From Verrucomicrobiota bacterium (GTDB taxonomy: Bacteria > Verrucomicrobiota > Verrucomicrobiia > Opitutales > Opitutaceae): a stretch of DNA of 24,286 nt. The stretch lies in assembly GCA_030832235.1 (NCBI GenBank), contig JAURJO010000146.1, positions 1 through 24,286 on the forward strand, read 5' to 3'. How positions within the stretch are numbered: the first letter of the stretch is position 1; each line of letters begins with the position of its first letter. The notes beneath the pieces are model-generated. The model had not been told where the DNA came from. It did no database searches and was given only the letters and a program-made list of their open reading frames with translations. The translations under genes and the position numbers were made by a program. This document shows positions 22,883 to 24,286 of this stretch, one piece after another.

Positions 22883-23641
22883 TCAGCGAATACGCGAAAA
22901 GTCGGTGGGAGTCAGGTAGACCGACTCCACCTTCGCGGTCAGTTTGCCGCCTTGTTCCGAGGCCGTGCGGACCTTCACCCACTCCGGATCATCGCGAAAC
23001 GCCTTCCAGGAGGCGGCCGCCGCGTCGCGCGAGGGATAAGCGAGCAGGTAGACCAGCGTGCGGCCGGCGCCTTTGTCGGCGTCGGTGGGATGGAAGTACC
23101 CGAGATTGGTCATGCCGTGGCGCGCGAAGATCCCGATGGTGTGGTCGCGGAAACGCGCATCCAAGCCGGCCAGCTTGCCCTCGGCCGCGGTGTAGGTACG
23201 GAGTTCGAACACCCGCGGCGCTCCCTTGCCATTGCCGGCGTCCATCGGGCGCGCGAAATCCGTCGTCTCGAGGAAAACCGACTCCACCTTCGCGACGATC
23301 TGGCCGTTGGCCGTCGTGCGCTTCGCGACTTCCTTCCATTCGGAATCCGCCGAGAATGCCTTCCACGAGGCCTTGGCCGCGTCGCGGCTCTTGTGCGCGA
23401 GCAGATAGATCAATTTGTCGCCGCCACCATCCTTGGCATCCGCCGCCACCCAGTAGCCGACATTCACCATGCCGTGCTTCTCAAAGATCCGCGTGGTGTG
23501 TTCGCGGAAGCGCCCCACGACCTCGGCCCCACGGCCGGCCGCGGCGGTGTAGGTACGGAGCTCGTAGACCTGACTGTCGGCGCCGGCGGCGAAGGCTGTG
23601 ACGGCGAGCGCGAGAAACAGAATGACTCGGGTGATTTTCAT
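22883..23641 (-). CDS. secreted tandem-NIPSNAP family protein
   Basis: A 252-residue exported protein (signal peptide MKITRVILFLALAVTAFAAG) made of two NIPSNAP domains (ferredoxin-like alpha/beta fold). Repeat 1 (about 24-130) contains VYELRTYTAAAGRG, RFREHTTRIFEKHGM, LIYLLAHKSRDAAKASWKAF and KVESVFLETTDF. Repeat 2 (about 142-252) contains VFELRTYTAAEGKL, RFRDHTIGIFARHGM, LVYLLAYPSRDAAAASWKAF and KVESVYLTPTDF. The internal duplication is also visible in DNA (GTGTAGGTACGGAG twice). NIPSNAP proteins are small dimeric-fold proteins of unclear bacterial function. The ATG overlaps the TGA of the DTW gene (ATGA), indicating one transcript with coupled translation. No Shine-Dalgarno is seen. Confidence 0.92.
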   Translation of the reverse strand: MKITRVILFLALAVTAFAAGADSQVYELRTYTAAAGRGAEVVGRFREHTTRIFEKHGMVNVGYWVAADAKDGGGDKLIYLLAHKSRDAAKASWKAFSADSEWKEVAKRTTANGQIVAKVESVFLETTDFARPMDAGNGKGAPRVFELRTYTAAEGKLAGLDARFRDHTIGIFARHGMTNLGYFHPTDADKGAGRTLVYLLAYPSRDAAAASWKAFRDDPEWVKVRTASEQGGKLTAKVESVYLTPTDFSRIR

Positions 23642-24286
23642 GGGGTGGAGGTTGGTGGCAGCGTTGCGCCCGTCACGTCCGAGTCAACGCGGCGGTCCGG
23701 ACTCCGCGTCGGCACCACCAGCGGACGCCGTTCATGGAGTCGGGCCAATAATTCGGGGAATGCCTTCGCCGCCGGCGAACCGCTGAGGAACTCCTCGGCC
23801 CGCTCCTTCAACCCGCGGGCGCGCAGGTTGGCGTAAACGTGAAGTTCGAAGTGGCGCCGCAGCGTGTCCCCCGCCGACTGGAAACCGAAAAACCGCAGGA
23901 GATGGATCAACGCTTCCGCGGTGGAAAACCGCCCTCCGTCCTGCTGCGCCCGCAGCCAGTACCGGCTTTCGCCCGTCATCGGCAAATTTACCACCCGGCC
24001 CCAGCGCAAGGCCTCGCGCGCGATCACCGCCGCCTCGCTCCACACCCCGTCGATGAGGACCACCTGCACGGACTCCGGTACCGGCGCGGCCGGCATCGCT
24101 TCACCGTGCGGATGCAACACCCACACTTCGCGCCCGGGACGCCGCAGGCTGTCGGGTGTCCATTGCCCCTCGCGTTCCCAGACGCACAGGCGCGAATCCT
24201 CCACCACCCGCGAGACGACGAGCCCGGAACTGCTCGGACGGAAACGCTCCCGCCGGTGCATCATCACGTCCACCGCCAGCGGCACC
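23638..24286 (-). CDS. DTW-domain tRNA-uridine aminocarboxypropyltransferase-like protein (5' end outside window)
   Basis: The C-terminal 215 codons of a DTW-domain (TDD superfamily) protein; members transfer the aminocarboxypropyl group of S-adenosylmethionine to uridine in tRNA (acp3U). Visible landmarks are MMHRRERFRPSSSG (equivalent to the HPRE-RPSNTG segment), VWVLHPHGEA, VVLIDGVWSEA (the signature D-G-T-W, here D-G-V-W) and MTGESRYWLRAQQDGGRFSTAEALIHLLRFFG (the R-x-STxEA segment). The cysteine-rich N-terminus typical of the family would lie beyond the right edge. A GTG codon at 24285 could start translation but would remove that module, so the gene is called partial. It overlaps the NIPSNAP gene by four bases. 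The T-to-V change in the signature could affect catalysis. Confidence 0.85.
   Translation of the reverse strand, partial: VPLAVDVMMHRRERFRPSSSGLVVSRVVEDSRLCVWEREGQWTPDSLRRPGREVWVLHPHGEAMPAAPVPESVQVVLIDGVWSEAAVIAREALRWGRVVNLPMTGESRYWLRAQQDGGRFSTAEALIHLLRFFGFQSAGDTLRRHFELHVYANLRARGLKERAEEFLSGSPAAKAFPELLARLHERRPLVVPTRSPDRRVDSDVTGATLPPTSTP

Overview
The window is about 24 kb of GC-rich DNA (roughly two-thirds G+C by eye). Its gene content points to the phylum Verrucomicrobiota, most likely an Opitutaceae-type bacterium. The reasons are two large TonB-dependent receptors of the style common in that family, several Tat- or Sec-exported enzymes typical of Planctomycetes/Verrucomicrobia (Gfo/Idh/MocA, DUF1080, DUF1593, PF04734 ceramidase-like, exported amidase, exported polysaccharide pyruvyl transferase), few clear Shine-Dalgarno sequences, and intergenic spaces filled with short structured repeats. 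The lineage is inferred from family content; no rRNA or other marker gene is present.

Layout. Positions 1-523 hold no complete gene: a possible last piece of a CDS, an 8-bp tandem repeat and structured repeats. Positions 524-4919 (minus) carry a TonB-dependent receptor followed by an exported polysaccharide pyruvyl transferase-like protein. Positions 5270-6616 (plus) are argA, a fused amino-acid-kinase/GNAT N-acetylglutamate synthase. Positions 6617-7379 form a 763-bp non-coding patchwork of hairpins and direct repeats. RidA (minus) and an amidase (plus) diverge from about 7.9 kb. Positions 9349-11947 (plus) are DoxX-like, Tat-exported Gfo/Idh/MocA and a secreted discoidin-like protein, with terminators after the last two. 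Positions 12020-15255 (minus) are a membrane-anchored ceramidase-family protein and a GH31 glycosidase whose stop and start codons overlap. Positions 15256-15754 are a second repeat-rich non-coding region. Positions 15755-22670 (plus) are exported amidase, DUF1080, DUF1593/Sde182-like and a second TonB receptor, closely spaced in one direction. Positions 22883-24286 (minus) are a DTW-domain tRNA modification protein, cut by the window edge, overlapping a secreted double-NIPSNAP protein.

How the genes may work together. Most proteins are predicted to act outside the cytoplasm on glycan-like or amide-bearing substrates: receptors for uptake, GH31, DUF1080 and DUF1593 for cleavage, two amidases for C-N bonds, and a Tat-exported oxidoreductase for sugar oxidation. 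Gfo/Idh/MocA oxidoreductases and DUF1080 proteins are known partners in 3-keto-sugar glycoside breakdown, so the window may encode parts of such a route, although the two genes are in different transcription units here. argA, ridA and the DTW gene are housekeeping functions.

The most unusual signals are non-coding. One is a four-copy TGTAG-hairpin family whose stems vary in sequence but keep pairing. Another is a family of ATCCGTG-type repeats with a period of about 10 bp. On the protein side, the ceramidase-family member appears to lack the catalytic serine.
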